From Bacteroidetes bacterium UBA6063 (GTDB taxonomy: Bacteria > Bacteroidota > Bacteroidia > NS11-12g > UBA9320): a stretch of DNA of 14,763 nt. The stretch covers positions 1 to 14,763 of the forward strand of contig DIYD01000049.1 of NCBI GenBank assembly GCA_002428905.1. The letters are read 5' to 3'. The first letter of the stretch is position 1. Each line of letters starts with the position of its first letter. Below, in pieces: positions 14,332 to 14,763 of this stretch. The notes below the pieces were generated by a model. It saw nothing but the letters and a program-made list of their open reading frames with translations, had not been told where the DNA came from and searched no databases. The position numbers and the translations under genes are program-made.

Positions 14332-14763
14332 TTATCTCTCTTCGTATTGTTCTTTGTAATAATCCATATAAGCCCCTGAGGTTACATGTTCAAGCCACTC
14401 CTCATTCTCCAAATACCAGTCTATGGTTTTTGACAAACCTTCTTCAAATTGCAACGAAGGCTTCCATCCCAACTCCGTCATCAACTTGGTTGAGTCAATG
14501 GCGTAGCGGAAGTCATGTCCGGCTCTATCGGTTACGAACGTAATCAATTTCGCCGAATCACCTGCAGGGCGTTCTAACTTCTCATCCATCAAACGACATA
14601 ACAACTGTACCAGATCGATATTTTTCCATTCATTGTTTCCACCGATGTTGTACGTTTCGCCAATACGACCTGTGTGAAAGATTGTATCGATTGCAGCGGC
14701 ATGGTCTTCAACAAACAACCAATCGCGGACATTTTCACCTTTACCGTATACAGGGAGTGGTTT
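14332..14763 (-). CDS. rmlB: dTDP-glucose 4,6-dehydratase, C-terminal part (5' partial at window end)
   Basis: The frame stays open to the last base of the window, so the start lies beyond it; 143 C-terminal residues are seen. KPLPVYGKGENVRDW at the edge, then LFVEDHAAAID, GETYNIGGNNE, DRAGHDFRYAID and a closing LGWKPSLQFEEGL region are strong RmlB signatures in the substrate-binding part of this extended short-chain dehydrogenase. The Rossmann NAD-binding motif and the catalytic YxxxK lie outside. It converts dTDP-glucose to dTDP-4-keto-6-deoxyglucose. One base separates its stop from rmlA, and more sugar-pathway genes probably lie beyond the window. Confidence 0.95.
   Translation of the reverse strand, partial: KPLPVYGKGENVRDWLFVEDHAAAIDTIFHTGRIGETYNIGGNNEWKNIDLVQLLCRLMDEKLERPAGDSAKLITFVTDRAGHDFRYAIDSTKLMTELGWKPSLQFEEGLSKTIDWYLENEEWLEHVTSGAYMDYYKEQYEER

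Overview
The window looks like chromosomal DNA of a member of the Bacteroidota, probably an aquatic Flavobacteriales-type bacterium. The evidence is the gene families (RimK with a retropepsin-like partner, a Bacteroidota-style SGNH protein, a bacterial kynurenine-pathway pair), A-rich leaders without strong Shine-Dalgarno sequences, and a perfect TAnnTTTG -7 promoter element in front of tatA. No species can be named from sequence alone. I saw no tRNA, rRNA, CRISPR array or complete insertion sequence, and no gene-free stretch over 300 bases.

Left end (1-516): the C-terminal part of a large serine recombinase on the plus strand, whose 5' part lies outside the window. It runs convergently into the 3' end of a conserved minus-strand gene. 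A 7-bp inverted repeat around a 2-bp core sits at that junction, so the junction may be the edge of an integrated element.

456-3488, minus strand, five tightly packed genes: a RimB-like retropepsin/zinc-protease family protein, rimK, then (after 54 bp) an ECF sigma factor, a single-span anti-sigma-like protein, and a small membrane protein with an HExxH motif. Three of the four junctions are 4-bp stop/start overlaps.

3611-9617, minus strand: tatA, gatA, a LysM protein with a lytic-transglycosylase fold whose catalytic motifs are lost, an SGNH/GDSL-like envelope protein, a KAS III (FabH-type) enzyme, and a small two-helix membrane protein. The first four are separated by 14 bp or less and probably form one transcript.

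9749-11298, plus strand: 3-hydroxyanthranilate 3,4-dioxygenase and ACMS decarboxylase, consecutive steps of tryptophan/kynurenine degradation, 17 bp apart. They end convergently against a MarR-type regulator.

11295-14763, minus strand: rmlB (partial), rmlA and an ABC flippase-type exporter almost without spacers, followed by the MarR-type gene. The first three suggest synthesis of a dTDP-6-deoxysugar and export of a lipid-linked glycan. The most notable observations are the inactivated transglycosylase paired with an SGNH protein, the HExxH membrane protein translationally coupled to a sigma/anti-sigma pair, and the dyad at the recombinase junction.
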